NCBI GenBank assembly: GCA_010094045.1
Contig: ML986601.1
Location: forward strand, 282,801 to 346,800
DNA length: 64,000 nucleotides
Origin: Lojkania enalia
Lineage: Eukaryota > Ascomycota > Dothideomycetes > Pleosporales
Direction of reading: 5' to 3'
The notes below the pieces were generated by a model that was given only the letters and a program-made list of their open reading frames with translations, had not been told where the DNA came from and did not search any database. Position numbers and translations under genes: made by a program. Each line of letters begins with the position of its first letter. The stretch's first letter is position 1. Positions 45,091-57,039 of the stretch are shown one piece after another.

Positions 45091-45933
45091 ATGACTGTAA
45101 AAGGAATAAAGTCTCCCGTGGACCCGGTCACAAATACCCAGGTCCCAGACATTTATAATAAAGAGGCCTCACCATGCTTAAGGCCACATCTCCCAGGCTC
45201 ACACATTGAATGTGATCGCAATCCTAGTGCCCTCCCAATCACTAAATTTTCTAATATACCGCCATCTTCCCCGGCATGGAAGACGATCTCGGCCGTATGC
45301 GCCGTGACCCAGCCAATAATGTGCAATTACGACAACTCGCACAACTGGGAACATATTCAGCAGGTGGTCGCCAATGCCGACCTTATCTACTCTCGCGAGC
45401 TCGAGACGAATAAGGCTTGGACGGAGACACTGGATCCGGTGCTGATAGTACTAGGCTGCATCCTCCACGATGTGGCCGACCACAAATACCATAAATCCAT
45501 ACCCCAAGAGGGGCTCAAAGATTTGACTTTGAACCTCCTACTCTCTTGTGGTGTTGAGCCCTCTCTTGCTGAAAAGGTCGACATTATCGCTAATAATGTC
45601 TCCTATAGCAAGGAGAGACAATACGCCGAAGATATCAAAACCATCCTAGCCGAACATCCAGAGCTTGCCATCGTCCAAGATGCAGACCGTGTCGATGCTC
45701 TTGGAGCGCGCGGCCAGGCCCGCTGCTTTGCTTACCATGGTGCCGACGAGACTTTTAGGATGGAGAGTATGCAAACCTCTGTCCAGCATCATTGGGAGAA
45801 GCTATGTAAGCTCCCGGCGTCGATGAAGACGGAGACGGGAAGGCAGCTGGGCGAGGACGGGTGGAAAGCGCTTTGTTGGATGAGGCGGTGGTGGGATATG
45901 GAATGCGGACGATTGGAAAGGGTCTTGGGGTAA
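45091..45933 (+). CDS. HD-domain phosphohydrolase, copy 2 (YedJ/YpgQ-like)
   Basis: Single exon, 280 aa from ATG 45091. Same metal-ligand set as copy 1 in diverged form: HNWEHIQQVV, ILHDVADHKYH and IVQDADRVDALG. Shared blocks are ARCFAYHGAD against GRCFAYNGAN, and LYKLAGMMKTVTGRE against LCKLPASMKTETGRQ. It has a ~45-residue N-terminal extension (Pro-, Asn- and Cys-containing) absent from copy 1 and a Trp-rich tail (MRRWWDMECGRL). Key residues are intact, so it is probably active. The clear divergence from copy 1 implies an old duplication. Confidence 0.9.
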   Translation: MTVKGIKSPVDPVTNTQVPDIYNKEASPCLRPHLPGSHIECDRNPSALPITKFSNIPPSSPAWKTISAVCAVTQPIMCNYDNSHNWEHIQQVVANADLIYSRELETNKAWTETLDPVLIVLGCILHDVADHKYHKSIPQEGLKDLTLNLLLSCGVEPSLAEKVDIIANNVSYSKERQYAEDIKTILAEHPELAIVQDADRVDALGARGQARCFAYHGADETFRMESMQTSVQHHWEKLCKLPASMKTETGRQLGEDGWKALCWMRRWWDMECGRLERVLG

Positions 45934-46509
45934 AAGACTAGGTAATAGTAAATTTGAAATTTATTCAAAATAGAAAGTATTAGAAGAAAGAAAGGAAGTT
46001 TCGATTGACGTTCACATGCTAGTGTTGAAGCGTTTATGGTATGCTAATATGTTAAATGTAGAAAGAGACTGATTCTGAAGGTTTAAAGTCATTTCAAAAG
46101 CACAGGAGAGAGTATGCTATGCACATCCAAAAAATTAATTTTAAGCTCCGGACCCCGATGAATAGAGTACCTATGGTGTCATTTTGAGATGAAAGGGAAA
46201 TATTGCGGACGGTAAGGCTGAAACACGTGAGAAGACATCCACCTGGGCATGCGCCACTGTCAAGATGGTCTAAGCGCAAGACTGTTATCTAGCTAAGACT
46301 GAAGCTGGTTCCGACGCCAACGCCTTTCACATCATCGATCCTACTTTCACCGTTTGCCTGCGTTATCTTGGTGCAGACACGTTAATATTTCCTTCATTTG
46401 TTCTGCGCCTATTTTGACTTCGGTTTGTATTTTTTTTTGAACCGCGCACGAACGTTACCCGCTTTCAGACCTGCAACACGCGAGGCTACCATAGGTTACC
46501 TAGACCATC
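45934..46509. other. Intergenic, nothing supported
   Basis: 3' flank of HD copy 2 and upstream of the small membrane protein gene. No domain-bearing frame. Confidence 0.5.
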
Positions 46510-47004
46510 ATGTTCTGCCTCCGCAGCTGGATACCTGTTCTTTTCTTTCTGTGAGTTCCTTCCATGCATGAATACGAGCATTCAATGCCAATTGTCAGAC
46601 TAAGGACAAATGCATCACCTGTGTACCTCGTCCTCTTCCTCTCGGCAACCTATTTCCTCAACCGACCGTGCGTGTACTGCTCCCTCCTCCTCTTCATCCT
46701 CGTCGTAGCTCTTTTCGATTTCCACGCGCCCTGGTTCGAATCGCCACTCCCCAGTGATACGGCGGAGCTGGCGCTCAGCGGGACATCACCCTTCCGCGAC
46801 GCCATCGCCGACACGGTCTCTGTTGCCGCCTCAGTAGCAAATCATACGGCGCAGGCTCTATACAAGGCCGCTGGTGATGGATTGCAACAGAGGGTAACTG
46901 GGCTTCCCGAGGGGAGCGGGGCTCAGAGTTATGAGTGGGTGAAAGGATTGCTGGGTAAGAAAGAATGGCGGGTGCCTTGCCTCGACGTTCTGGTTCGGAT
47001 ATAA
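46510..47004 (+). CDS. Small two-helix membrane protein, hypothetical
   Basis: The model has two exons, 46510-46550 and 46599-47004, with a 48-nt intron of the usual length, giving 148 aa; without it the ORF would start at ATG 46564. The N-terminus MFCLRSWIPVLFFLL is hydrophobic. Two further hydrophobic stretches (SPVYLVLFLSATYFL and VYCSLLLFILVVALF) suggest an ER or other membrane location. The C-terminal ~80 residues are soluble and amphipathic (AVSVAASVANHTAQALYKAA-like). No family is recognised. Its 3' end lies ~850 nt before the aminopeptidase start. Confidence 0.5.
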
Positions 47005-47855
47005 TATAGGAGGGCTACACTGAACAAGTACATATACGATACCGTGGGGAGCATATTCCGGCGCATGGACTTGGAAGCATTTCTCTGGCGTTTGCTAATA
47101 GCTAAACTGATGGGCTGCTCGTGATCTGTTCTGCGCCTCATGCAGGGAAGCATGGGCGGGTCTTGTTAGAATGCAATATACCTTTGTACGAGACATTTCC
47201 TCTCGCTGAATTCCGTGAATTTCTCGTGTCTACAATGGCTTTCCCATGTCCTGAGATCGGACATAGGAAGCTCTGCCTAGCGAAGGAACTCCGAGGCCAG
47301 AGTGACGCTCTACACAGCGGTGCTCTGTGGTGGCAGAATTCCGAGCACTCCGAGGCTACCGTCGATTTCCCCACGTCGTCCGGCCTGGGCCCTGATGGAG
47401 AAGCTGACAATACTCCATAATTACCATGTCGCAATCGAGTCGTGCGCAACGCGTGGGCTGGCCTTCGGCGCGGAATTGGGTAGTACTGTAAATGCCGCGG
47501 GCTGACGCGGGGTTTGCGATGCGGTTGGGCCTTGCAGCAAACCCACCTGCCTGTTGCACCACCAAGACCACACCACCCAATCCTCGTAGTCCTATACATC
47601 ACCCACCCCTCGCCGAAGCTGGCCACCCTACTGCCCCTCTCGAGACGCTGCTCTCGACCCCAGCTCTGGACCAAGCTCCTCGCCAGACCAGCGTCCTGCG
47701 CCTTCTCTGCCGCTGTAAACAAATCCAAAACTCCCTCGAGACAGCTCACACGTGAGCAATTGCGAACGTCCTTCCGCCCTTTCCGCCGCCGACTTGACCA
47801 TATCTTTCCTCAATACCGGTTCTGCTCGTCGGAGAGTAGCTCGAGCTTTGTCGTC
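47005..47855. other. Intergenic / aminopeptidase leader
   Basis: Upstream of the M1 aminopeptidase. The long plus frame from 47514 reads through into the aminopeptidase start but has no ATG before 47856. A 203-codon minus frame here (47138-47749) has no domain. Confidence 0.5.
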
Positions 47856-50800
47856 ATGGCCTCAGACAGAGATACCCTGCCTAGCTGGTCCGTCAATTCC
47901 TCCCTAACATCCAATTGTCAGAGCTTGAGGCTTACCGCCAACCTAGGGCAAAGCCCTCCCACTACGTTGTCTCTCTATATGATCTTGAATTTGGCGGTGG
48001 ATTCACGTATCAGGGAACTACTACCATTGATCTGAATATCGCAAATGACTCTAGCTGGAACGACATCGTCCTCAATGCCCACCAACTCAAGCTTTATAGC
48101 GGCGAGCTCAAGCTGGGAAATGGCTCATCCTATGAAGCGAAGAATATCACGTACGATGAGAAGCGCCAGCGCGCGACTTTAGACTTTGCCGACCAGATCC
48201 AGTACTCCGGAGAAGCTCTCCTTACCGTGAAGTTTCAGGGCACTATCAACAACGTACGTGAAGGCTAGATCTGTATGATGGGTTGCTGAAAGGCGTCACA
48301 GATCATGGCCGGCTTCTACCGGTCCAAATACAAGCCAAAGGGTGATGTGCCTATGTCAGTCGCCAAAGACGACGAATTCCACTATATGTTCAGCACTCAA
48401 TTCGAGTCCTGCGACGCCCGCCGTGCTTTCCCTTGCTTTGACGAGCCGAACCTAAAAGCCACTTTCGACGTCGACATTGAGATTCCAGAAGACCAGGTCG
48501 CCCTCAGCAACATGCCTGAGAAGGAGACTAAGCCGAGCAAGAAGTCTGGATTCAAGACGGTCGCATTCGAACGTACACCGGTCATGTCTACATACCTTTT
48601 GGCATGGGCGATTGGAGACTTCGAGTATGTTGAAGCCTTCACAAAGCGCAAGTACGATGGCAAGAATCTACCCGTGAGGGTATACACGACTAGGGGACTC
48701 AAAGACCAGGGGCGTTTCGCGCTAGAAAACTGTCACCAGATTGTTGACTATTTTTCTGAGGTATATCAAAATAGGAGTGTGGAATCTTTCGTTTTGCAGC
48801 TGACAACACTAGGTCTTCCAAATTGACTATCCTCTCCCTAAAGTCGACCTCCTTGCCGTTCATGAGTTTGTAAGTTATTTTAGTTTCGCATTTGTCAAGA
48901 GTTGTTGCCCGATGTGACCGTTGCTAATTCGTCAGCCAATTATATGTGCGCCCTTTCTTATCCTTATCTACACTTTACTGACCATTGCTTCTTAGTCACA
49001 CGGTGCGATGGAGAACTGGGGTCTTATTACCTACCGGTAAGGTTTTACACCACCTATAGAGTTGGAATATATCCTGATACGTGACGTAGAACCACGGCAG
49101 TTCTTTTCGACGAGAAAACATCCGCAGACAGTTACCGAAACCGAGTGGCGTATGTTGTGGCGCACGAACTTGCTCACCAATGGTTTGGTAACCTCGTCAC
49201 CATGGACTGGTGGAGCGAGGTGAGTTGAATTGAGGAGTTGCCGAGGTGTATAGTTTCTAACGATGTACAGCTTTGGCTTAATGAAGGTTTTGCAACATGG
49301 GTCGGTTGGTTCGCTATTGACCACCTTTATCCGGGTATGCCCATTGGATATGTGATACTGAGACTTGGTAGCTAACATGATGCAGACTGGAATGTCTGGG
49401 GGCAATTTGTTGTACGTGCAAGGTCCAGAGGTAGCTTGACACCTTAGCATATGCTAACGAACAATTTCTAATCCAGAGCGAATCTGTCCAATTAGCCTTC
49501 CAATTCGACGGCCTCAGATTCTCCCACCCTATCGAAGTACCAGTTTACGATGGACTTGAAGTCGATCAGATCTTCGATCACATCAGCTACCTGAAAGGAA
49601 GTTCGGTTATTCGTATGTTGAGCGCCCACCTTGGCGAGAAGGTGTTCTTGCAAGGAGTCGCGGACTATCTTAAGGCACATCAATACAGGAATGCGACAAC
49701 AAATGATCTGTGGTCCGCTTTGAGCAAAGCATCCGGTCAAGATGTTACCAGCTTTATGGACTTCTGGATCCGAAAGATTGGCTTCCCCGTTGTAACGATT
49801 ACTGAAGAGCCCGGGCAGATCGGCCTTCGTCAACAGCGCTTCTTGCTGTCAGGGGACGTCAAGCCGGAGGAAGACCAGACGGTCTGGTGGATTCCATTGG
49901 GTCTACATACAGGCTCGTCAGCATCTGCAGCGTCCCTCCACAAAGCCGGTGCTCTGACGCAGAAAGAGGAGACAGTTCGCGACGTCAATAACTCCTTCTA
50001 TCAGATCAACAAAAATCTCACCGGCTTTTACCGGACCAACTATCCGCCAGACCGTCTAATAAAGCTCGGCGAGTCCCGACACCACCTAAATGTTCAAGAT
50101 AAGATTGGGCTCATTGGCGACGCTTACGCGAATGCAGTAGCCGGGTATGGCGCAACTCCTGGCTTGCTTGCCCTAGTTGAAAGTTTCCAAGATGAGTCTG
50201 AATACTTGTAAGTTTAATGAGACTATGGTGAGCTAACTTGCTAATGGCTGTTTAGAGTGTGGTCCCAAATCCTGACGAACATCGGCAACGTTCGGAGCGT
50301 ATTCTCCAGCGCTGGTGATATCAGCGAGGGGTTGAAGAAGTATCACCTCAAGCTTGTTACCCCGGCGGTTGAGAAGGTCGGCTGGGACTTCAAGCAAGGC
50401 GAGGGTTTTCTCATTGGCCAGTTACGCGCTGCTCTTATCCTCTCTGGTGGTCTGAATGGCCATCAGGCGACCGTCGAAGAGGCTCAACGCCGTTTTGACC
50501 TATATATCTCTGGAAAGGATAAGACTGCAATTCACCCATCCCTTCGAAAGGCCGTCTTTTCCATTGCTGTCAAGTACGGCGGCGAGTCAGCGTTTGACGC
50601 AGTCCAGAACGAATTCCTCACGACATCATCTATTGATGGCAAGGAAATCGCGCTTCAATCTCTTGGTCGTGTGCAGACGCCTGAGCTTGCGCAAAAATTT
50701 CTGTCCTTTATATTCTCCGACAAAGTCGCCATGCAAGACAAGCACTCCGGCACCATCGCCCTCTCAAACAACTCGAAAGTCCGCCTTGAGGTGTGGAAGT

Positions 50801-51066
50801 TTGTTCAGGATCACTGGGAGGATAAGGTTTATCCTACTTTGTCCGGCAACCTAGTTGTGCTAGAACGCTTCTTGAGATTTGGCTTGAACAAGTTTGCAGA
50901 AGTACAGACGGCAGATGAAATTGCGGCTTTCTTCAAGGACAAGGACGTTCGAGGGTACGATAAAGGTCTTGCGGTTATTGATGATACAATTCGCAGCCAT
51001 GCTAAGTATAGAACGAGGGACGAAGGGGTTGTTCGGGAGTGGCTGGGAGCTCACGGGTACGTGTGA
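47856..51066 (+). CDS. M1 zinc aminopeptidase (Ape2/Aap1-like)
   Basis: Removes N-terminal residues from peptides; puromycin-sensitive-type family. Ten exons: 47856-47887, 47947-48253, 48302-48760, 48813-48869, 48996-49036, 49090-49219, 49271-49334, 49386-49411, 49477-50207 and 50256-51066 (885 aa). Intron 1 was resolved by matching [20 protein letters not shown] to family order. GAMEN is at 288-292. The zinc site is H324-E-L-A-H328 followed 18 residues later by E347 (LWLNEGFA). The exon of 26 nt (49386-49411) encodes DWNVWGQFV. The C-terminal ERAP-type helical domain is complete ([12 protein letters not shown] ... [11 protein letters not shown]). The start is the only ATG available; no signal peptide is seen. 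Confidence 0.95.
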
Positions 51067-51182
51067 CTTGGTAGCAGGCTATGAGGATATGTATATTGCT
51101 CTCTAGAAGTAGCTGTGTGATAGTATATATCTTTCATCTCTATCCGAAATAGGAAATCAACTGAGTAGAAGCTCGGGCCAAC

Positions 51183-51272
51183 ATGCCTCCGCCCCATAAC
51201 AAGAAATCTTGGGCCGAATCTGTGGCCGCGATTACTCCATCAATGTCAAGCCTAAGCCTCTACCATAGGTAA
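51183..51272 (+). promoter_or_regulatory. Upstream ORF (29 codons) before the Cyc2-like start
   Basis: An ATG at 51183 opens 29 codons and stops at 51270-51272, only 24 nt before the main ATG at 51297. If the transcript starts upstream, ribosomes must pass this uORF, which could lower or regulate translation. Its transcript status is unknown. Confidence 0.4.
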
Positions 51273-51296
51273 CATTCTCTTGCCCTCTGTCGCAAA

Positions 51297-52355
51297 ATGT
51301 CGTGGATCCCCTCGATTCTTCTGCGACCCCGTCCCGGCCTCCTCATCGCTCTGGGCAGCTCTGCCCTTGGTGGGGCCGCATACGGCTTCTCGAAACCTAA
51401 CTCTCGCTCGGACACATCGCTCAATCCCCACTCCTTCACGCCCTATACCCTCGTAGATAAGCAGCCTGTATCGTCGACAAGCGCAATATTCACCCTCCGT
51501 AACCGCTATGGCGGTCCAGATCCCGATAGTGTGAAGGAAGGGTGGAAACGCAGCATTTGGAGCGTTCAAGTTAAGCAGCCGCAGTTACAGATTGCGCGCG
51601 CATATACGCCGCTTCCGCCACCTAGCTTCATGCCTCGAGAGGATAATGAGGGACCCGAGGATATCAGGCTATTAATTAGAGAGGAGGAGGGAGGCGAGGT
51701 GTCTACATATTTGCATAGGCTGCCAGAGCAATCAACGGTCGAATTACGTGGTCCGAATACGGAATGCGAGCTTCCACACAATATCAAAGAGGTCATCTTC
51801 CTCGCCGGAGGAACTGGGATTGCACCTGCTATGCAGATTGCGCAGGCAATGGCGCGGCGGACGGACAGTAGGATGCACATATTATGGGCCAACAGGCGAA
51901 GGGAGGAGTGTATTGGTGGTACAAATGATGGCGGCGAAATCACGAATGCCATCGTACAAGGCAGATTGGACTGGTGGAAGAATATCCTGGGCCTAGGCCA
52001 ACCCGCCACAGAGCAGACGTTAGTGGAGAGCCACACTACACAAGGAAAAGGCGTCCTTGTTCAGGAGCTAGATGTTCTAAAAGAGAAGAGTAAGGCACAT
52101 ACAAAGGGGCTAAGCGTGCAGTATTTTGTTGATGAGGAGAAGAAGTTTATTCAGCCTGGCGATGTTGCTAGGCGGTTACACATTGGTGAGCCCGAAGCAA
52201 AGGGTTCCAAAGTTATCCTCGTCTCAGGCCCAGACGGCTTTATTGAACATTGGGCGGGCAAGAAGCATTGGGAAGGAGGCAGAGAGGTGCAGGGATCTCT
52301 GGGAGGGGTGCTGGGGCAGATGGACCTCAATGGATGGTCAGTGTTTAAATTGTAA
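51297..52355 (+). CDS. Cyc2-like mitochondrial FAD/NAD(P)H oxidoreductase
   Basis: Related to yeast Cyc2, an inner-membrane flavoprotein that assists haem attachment to cytochrome c, of the ferredoxin-reductase superfamily. Single exon, 352 aa. An N-terminal basic stretch (LLRPRPG) followed by a hydrophobic helix suits mitochondrial import with a membrane anchor. FAD-binding motif ARAYTPLPPP; lid-type STYLHRLPEQSTVELRGP; NAD(P)-binding motif FLAGGTGIAPAMQIA; then ILWANRRREE; C-terminal VILVSGPDGFIEHWAG and the terminal aromatic residue in WSVFKL. The order matches cytochrome b5 reductase-type enzymes. The Cyc2 assignment is by size and membrane layout. Confidence 0.85.
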   Translation: MSWIPSILLRPRPGLLIALGSSALGGAAYGFSKPNSRSDTSLNPHSFTPYTLVDKQPVSSTSAIFTLRNRYGGPDPDSVKEGWKRSIWSVQVKQPQLQIARAYTPLPPPSFMPREDNEGPEDIRLLIREEEGGEVSTYLHRLPEQSTVELRGPNTECELPHNIKEVIFLAGGTGIAPAMQIAQAMARRTDSRMHILWANRRREECIGGTNDGGEITNAIVQGRLDWWKNILGLGQPATEQTLVESHTTQGKGVLVQELDVLKEKSKAHTKGLSVQYFVDEEKKFIQPGDVARRLHIGEPEAKGSKVILVSGPDGFIEHWAGKKHWEGGREVQGSLGGVLGQMDLNGWSVFKL

Positions 52356-52765
52356 AACGCCTGTGTCTGCTATAGCTCGATACCTTTCTCCAAAGCGATG
52401 TGCCAGATACACATCAGCATCTAGATCACTATTCTATCTGATTAATCCTAGCAACCATTGCATTGAAGAGACTGGTGCAATTACTTTCCTCATGTGGTTA
52501 GCGGTATTTCTGGTCTCGTGGGGGAGCGGACTCTAGATTCAGAGACGCGCTCGGGATTCCGCGCTGATTAATTTTTTATTATTATAAATTTTTTTAATTT
52601 TTTTTTTTGCTGGCGTTCTCATAAGAGTCCTCATAGCTATGCATTAATAGTATAAACACTGAGACAGTCACAGACGTACGTATAGTTTACTCCCATCACT
52701 TTCAAGATAACCTACTATATCAAATCTCGTGTTCCAACTCGTGTAACGTCTTTTCACATTTAGCC
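52356..52765. other. Intergenic with AT-rich tract
   Basis: Between the Cyc2-like gene and the MFS gene. AT-rich homopolymer run at about 52567-52608; no coding frame. Confidence 0.5.
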
Positions 52766-54669
52766 ATGGCGGCGACCGAGCTCGGCGGCGAATCACTTGC
52801 GCCAACAAAGGATCCCAATGTGCGACCAGAATGCTTCACATCAACGCTTCAAGAATGCTGTTTTGTTTTCTCGGTTACGATGGCGGTAGCCATGACTTCG
52901 TTTCTCTTAGGATCTGTCACCGTAATGTCCTCCTTCGCAGGCAGAGAACTGCACATGAGCACCGCTGAGCTCACTTGGATGAATGCCGCTTCGTCGTAAG
53001 TCCTACTTAACATACAATATTTGCATGGTGTGGTTATCTGACGATTGTAGACTATCTTCGGGTGCCCTGCTGCTTTTCTTTGGAAGCATTGCAGACCTCT
53101 TTGGCCGTAAGACAATGTTCATCGGCAGCATGTTTCTATTCTCCGTTTTCAGTCTTGCAGCTGGTTTCGCAAAGACCGGGCTCACGTTGGATATCCTCAA
53201 TGGCGTTCTGGGAATCTGGTCTGCATCTGCCGTTCCTCCCGCTCAAGGCATGCTAGGCGTCGTCTATGAAACACCGTCTCGTAGGAAGAATAAAGTCTTT
53301 GGGTGCTTTTCGGCAGGCAACCCTCTAGGTTTCGTCTTTGGAAGTATATTTTCTGGTCTCGCAACACGGCTATTCAACTGGAGGGCGGGGTTTTATCTTC
53401 TCGCACTCGTCTACATTGTGATCACCCTTCTCGCCGTCTTCACGGTGCCGAATGATCAAACTGAGAAACAGTCACTGGACGAGGAGACACTCAAAAGACT
53501 AGATTTGCCAGGGACTGCGATGACGATTCTGGGAATTGGGATGTTTTGCGCCGCGTTGAGGTACACTCTATTCGGAAAAAGAAGTTGAATACCTATTGAC
53601 TTGGGCTAGTCTCGGGGGGGATGCTCCTGATGGTTGGAAAACTCCCTATGTCCTCATTCTGTTGGTTCTCGGCGTTATTCTGATCGTTGCTTTTGTGATT
53701 TGGGAGATCAAATATCCGTATGCGATGATTGATATGAAGATATGGAAAGACCGAGACTTTTCACTGGTAGGTATACCACCTTGCTCAGGCATCAGAATGT
53801 ACTAATTTAGTCACAGCTTCTTACTATTCTATGTTGCGGATTTATTGGCTTCCCAGTCCTTTCATTCTGGCTTGCGCTCTACTTCCAAGTAGAGCTGGGC
53901 TACGATGCCCTCTTGACTGGCGTGCATATGCTTCCCATGGCCATAGTGGGCCTGCTAGCGAATGTGAGTCCTCTGGCATTGACGCCAGATACACTATCAT
54001 TGATGCTGTGCAGATTGTCGCGGCCCTCCTCTTGCATAAGGTGTCCAACAAGCTTCTCATGGGAATTGGCGCACTTGCATATCTCTTTTCTTTTATTCTC
54101 GCAGCTGCTCAGCGAAAAGGAGATTCATACTGGGCATTTTCCTTTCCAGCGCTGTGCCTTTGCGTTGTAGGTGCAGATTTCCAATTTAATGTAGCGAATG
54201 TAAGTATTCCAAGCACCCCTATCGCTCTCACTTTGCCAACACCTATCCATAGATGTACGTTCTGTCTTCCATGCCGCCCAACCGACAGTCTATTGCTGGA
54301 TCGCTATTTCAGACGCTCACAAGGCTGTGCACTGCTGTGGGCTACGGAATCGCGACAGCGATTTTCAACGCTGTTGAAAACAATCCATCTAAATCAGGAT
54401 ACTATGCAAATAATGCAGTGGAGCCATATGCGGCGGCCTTCTGGTTTTCAGTTGGTGCTGCTGCATTGGGTATTGTCTTTGTACCCTGGCTAAAGATTGG
54501 AACACAAGGTCATATGGGCGATAAAGGGAGACTAGTGAACAGAGAGCCGAGTCATGGAAACGCAGAAGAGCACGAAAGCGTTGTCGTTGAGAAGAGCGGT
54601 GGGAACGGAGACCTCGAATTTAGTAGAGAACCCGAGTTCGGTTCAAAGGGAATTGAGCGGGCGGTCTGA
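52766..54669 (+). CDS. MFS multidrug/aminotriazole-type transporter
   Basis: Proton-coupled efflux carrier of the drug:H+ antiporter type. Six exons: 52766-52995, 53051-53560, 53610-53766, 53817-53963, 54014-54199 and 54253-54669 (548 aa). All introns are 49-55 nt. Motif A is GSIADLFGRKTMFIGS between TM2 and TM3. The family pattern LTWMNAASSLSSGALLLFFG precedes it, and ASAVPPAQGMLGVVYETPSR marks the central region. The C-terminal ~55 residues form a charged cytosolic tail. Fourteen-TM (DHA2) topology fits the size. Substrate unknown; the fold resembles Atr1-like proteins. Confidence 0.88.
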
Positions 54670-55301
54670 GGGTACTCCATGCATCATGTGAGCGTTTAGA
54701 CTGCATATACCCATTATCATAGCTTCTCGTTTCCGGTTTGGAAGATTCCAAGATCTTGAACGCCTACGTAAGAAAAGATTTTCCGGCAGTAGTCTCGGTT
54801 GCTAGCTTGGACCGGCCAATAGGACCAGGGCAGATGTAGTCGAAGCTTGGGATTGCTTCACTCCGCCACGAGACTCGGCATTCTTACCTGCTACCACCTT
54901 GCATTTTCCCGGGCAAATCTGGAGGATGCCCCCGCAGAAACGACCCCTTGCTCTTCTCTCCACGGACTAGAATATGCAGGGAGCAGCTCCAGGGCCAAAC
55001 AAAAGTATCCAGTGTGCCGAGAACTCGGCTGCTAGTAACGGGCATCGTGAGTCTAGCCTGGAATAGGAAGGTTGCGTTCACTCAACACCACTCACAACCC
55101 GAAAGAGTTATTGCGGATCCACCTGAACCACGCGATCACGGTTTGGTGCCAGTCGGTTCCCCGCAAAAAAATTACTGCTTAAAAGTTGCAGCCCTCTTGT
55201 CCCACAACATATCTGCCTTCTTTTTATCCCAAACCAACCCACAAATATCTCACTCACCACTCCAGTTGAGGTCGATTTCATAATATTGAGGCTTGTACCC
55301 A
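54670..55301. other. Spacer between two MFS genes
   Basis: 3' flank of the first MFS gene and promoter of the sugar transporter-like gene. No coding signal. Confidence 0.5.
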
Positions 55302-57039
55302 ATGGCCGACGAGAAGGAGATCCAGGCTGCCACGGGCCCCGTCGACGAACCGCCCGACCATCACAAAGCCATGGACAAGGTCATAAACAACGCGCGCCTG
55401 GCCACAGAAAAGGAACACAAAATGTCACTCTGGCAAGGTCTCAAGCTTTACCCCAAGGCCGTCTTCTGGTCCATCCTCATATCAACGTGCATTGCCATGG
55501 AAGGCTACGATCTCTGTCTCCTCTCCAATTTCTACGGCTTTCCGCAGTTCAACCGCAAGTATGGCGAGCAGCTTCCGGACGGGACGTACCAGGTTCCGGC
55601 GCACTGGCAGGCGGGATTGAGCAATGGGGCGAATGTGGGCGAGATCATTGGGTTGTTTATCAACGGTTATGTCAGCGAGAGGTTTGGGTACAGGTATACA
55701 GTCATGACGTGTCTAACGCTCATCATTGCTTTCACGGCCATCTTCTTCACAGCGCAGAATGTTGTGCATTTGCAAGTTGCGGAGATCCTGTGCGGGATTC
55801 CCTGGGGTGTGTTTCAGACCTTGACAATCACGTACGCGTCTGAAGTGTGTCCGGTCGCTTTGCGTGGATATTGTGAGTATGGTTGGGAGCGAAGTGTTGG
55901 AGCGGGACTAACTGAGTATAGTGACGACTTACGTGAACTTCTGCTGGGGCCTTGGACAAACTATTGGCGTAGGAGTTATCAAGTCCATGCTTCCGAGGGA
56001 TGACGAATGGGCCTACAGGATTCCGTATGCCCTTCAATGGATGTGGCCGGTCCCGCTTCTGATCGGGATATTCCTTGCCCCGGAGTCTCCCTGGTGGCTA
56101 GTCCGAAAGGGCAGAATGGAAGAAGCGAAGAAGGCTCTTCTTCGACTGACTAGCCTCGACCGCGAAACGGACTTCGATGCGGATGAGACTATCGCTATGA
56201 TGGTCCACACGACTGCCCTCGAAGAAAAGATCACAGCTGGAGCTAGTTACCTCGACTGCTTCCGAGGCACGGACTTGCGCCGCACGGAAATCGTGTGCAT
56301 GGCCTGGGCTATTCAGAACCTTTCCGGCAACGCCTTTTCCGGGTATTCGACCTACTTCCTCCAACAGGCCGGCCTCGACCCAGCAAGGTCGTATGACTTC
56401 GCAATAGCTCAGTACGGTATCAATATGGGTGGTGTTTTCGGTGCCTGGTTCCTTATGACCTGTGGCTTGGGTCGACGAACATTATATCTCGGCGGTTTGT
56501 GCGGCTTATGCGCCATGCTCTTCATCATGGGCTTCCTCGGCCTAGTCCCCGAGGAACATCGTCAACAGGCCGCACTTGCAACCGGCGCCATAATGCTCGT
56601 GTGGGCGCTCTTCTACCAGCTCACTGTCGGCACGGTATGCTTCTCTCTCGTAGCCGAGCTCTCAACCCGACGCCTACAGATCAAGACCGTGGTGCTCGGC
56701 CGCAATCTCTACAACGTCGTCGGCATCATCTGCTCGGTCCTCTCCCCTTACATGCTTAACCCCGGCGCCTGGAACTGGAGCAATTACACCGGGTTCTTCT
56801 GGGCGGGGATCTGCTTCTGCTGTATCATATACACGTACTTCCGGCTCCCGGAGCCCAAGGGACGGAGTTTCGCGGAGCTGGATCTCCTGTTCGAGAAGGG
56901 TGTTAGTGCGCGCAAGTTTGCGAGTACGGATGTCAATGTGTTCGCGGAGCGCGTTGAGGATACAACGGCATTCCAGAGATATGAGGAGGCGGTCGAATAT
57001 GGGGAACAGAGGAGGGAGCGGTTTAGTGGGAAGGTATGA
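55302..57039 (+). CDS. MFS sugar transporter (alpha-glucoside/maltose permease-like)
   Basis: Plasma-membrane sugar:H+ symporter of the sugar-porter family. Two exons, 55302-55872 and 55922-57039 (49-nt intron), give 562 aa. The frame opens at a TTG (55293) but ATG 55302 is the start. The N-terminal cytosolic stretch is 45-50 residues. Motifs: GYDLCLLSNFYGFPQF after TM1, ERFGYRYT (loop 2-3), PESPWWLVRKGRMEEA (PESPR-like with Trp), ALQWMWPVPLLIG, and the C-terminal PEPKGRSFAELDLLFEKGV (PETKG-like). The last two are typical of maltose permease-type members. Substrate is predicted, not shown. Confidence 0.9.

Noticed and set aside
47138..47749. 203-codon minus-strand frame before the aminopeptidase
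   Set aside because: No recognisable domain, Arg/Pro/Gly-rich composition typical of antisense GC-rich frames, and it overlaps the leader of a solid plus-strand gene.
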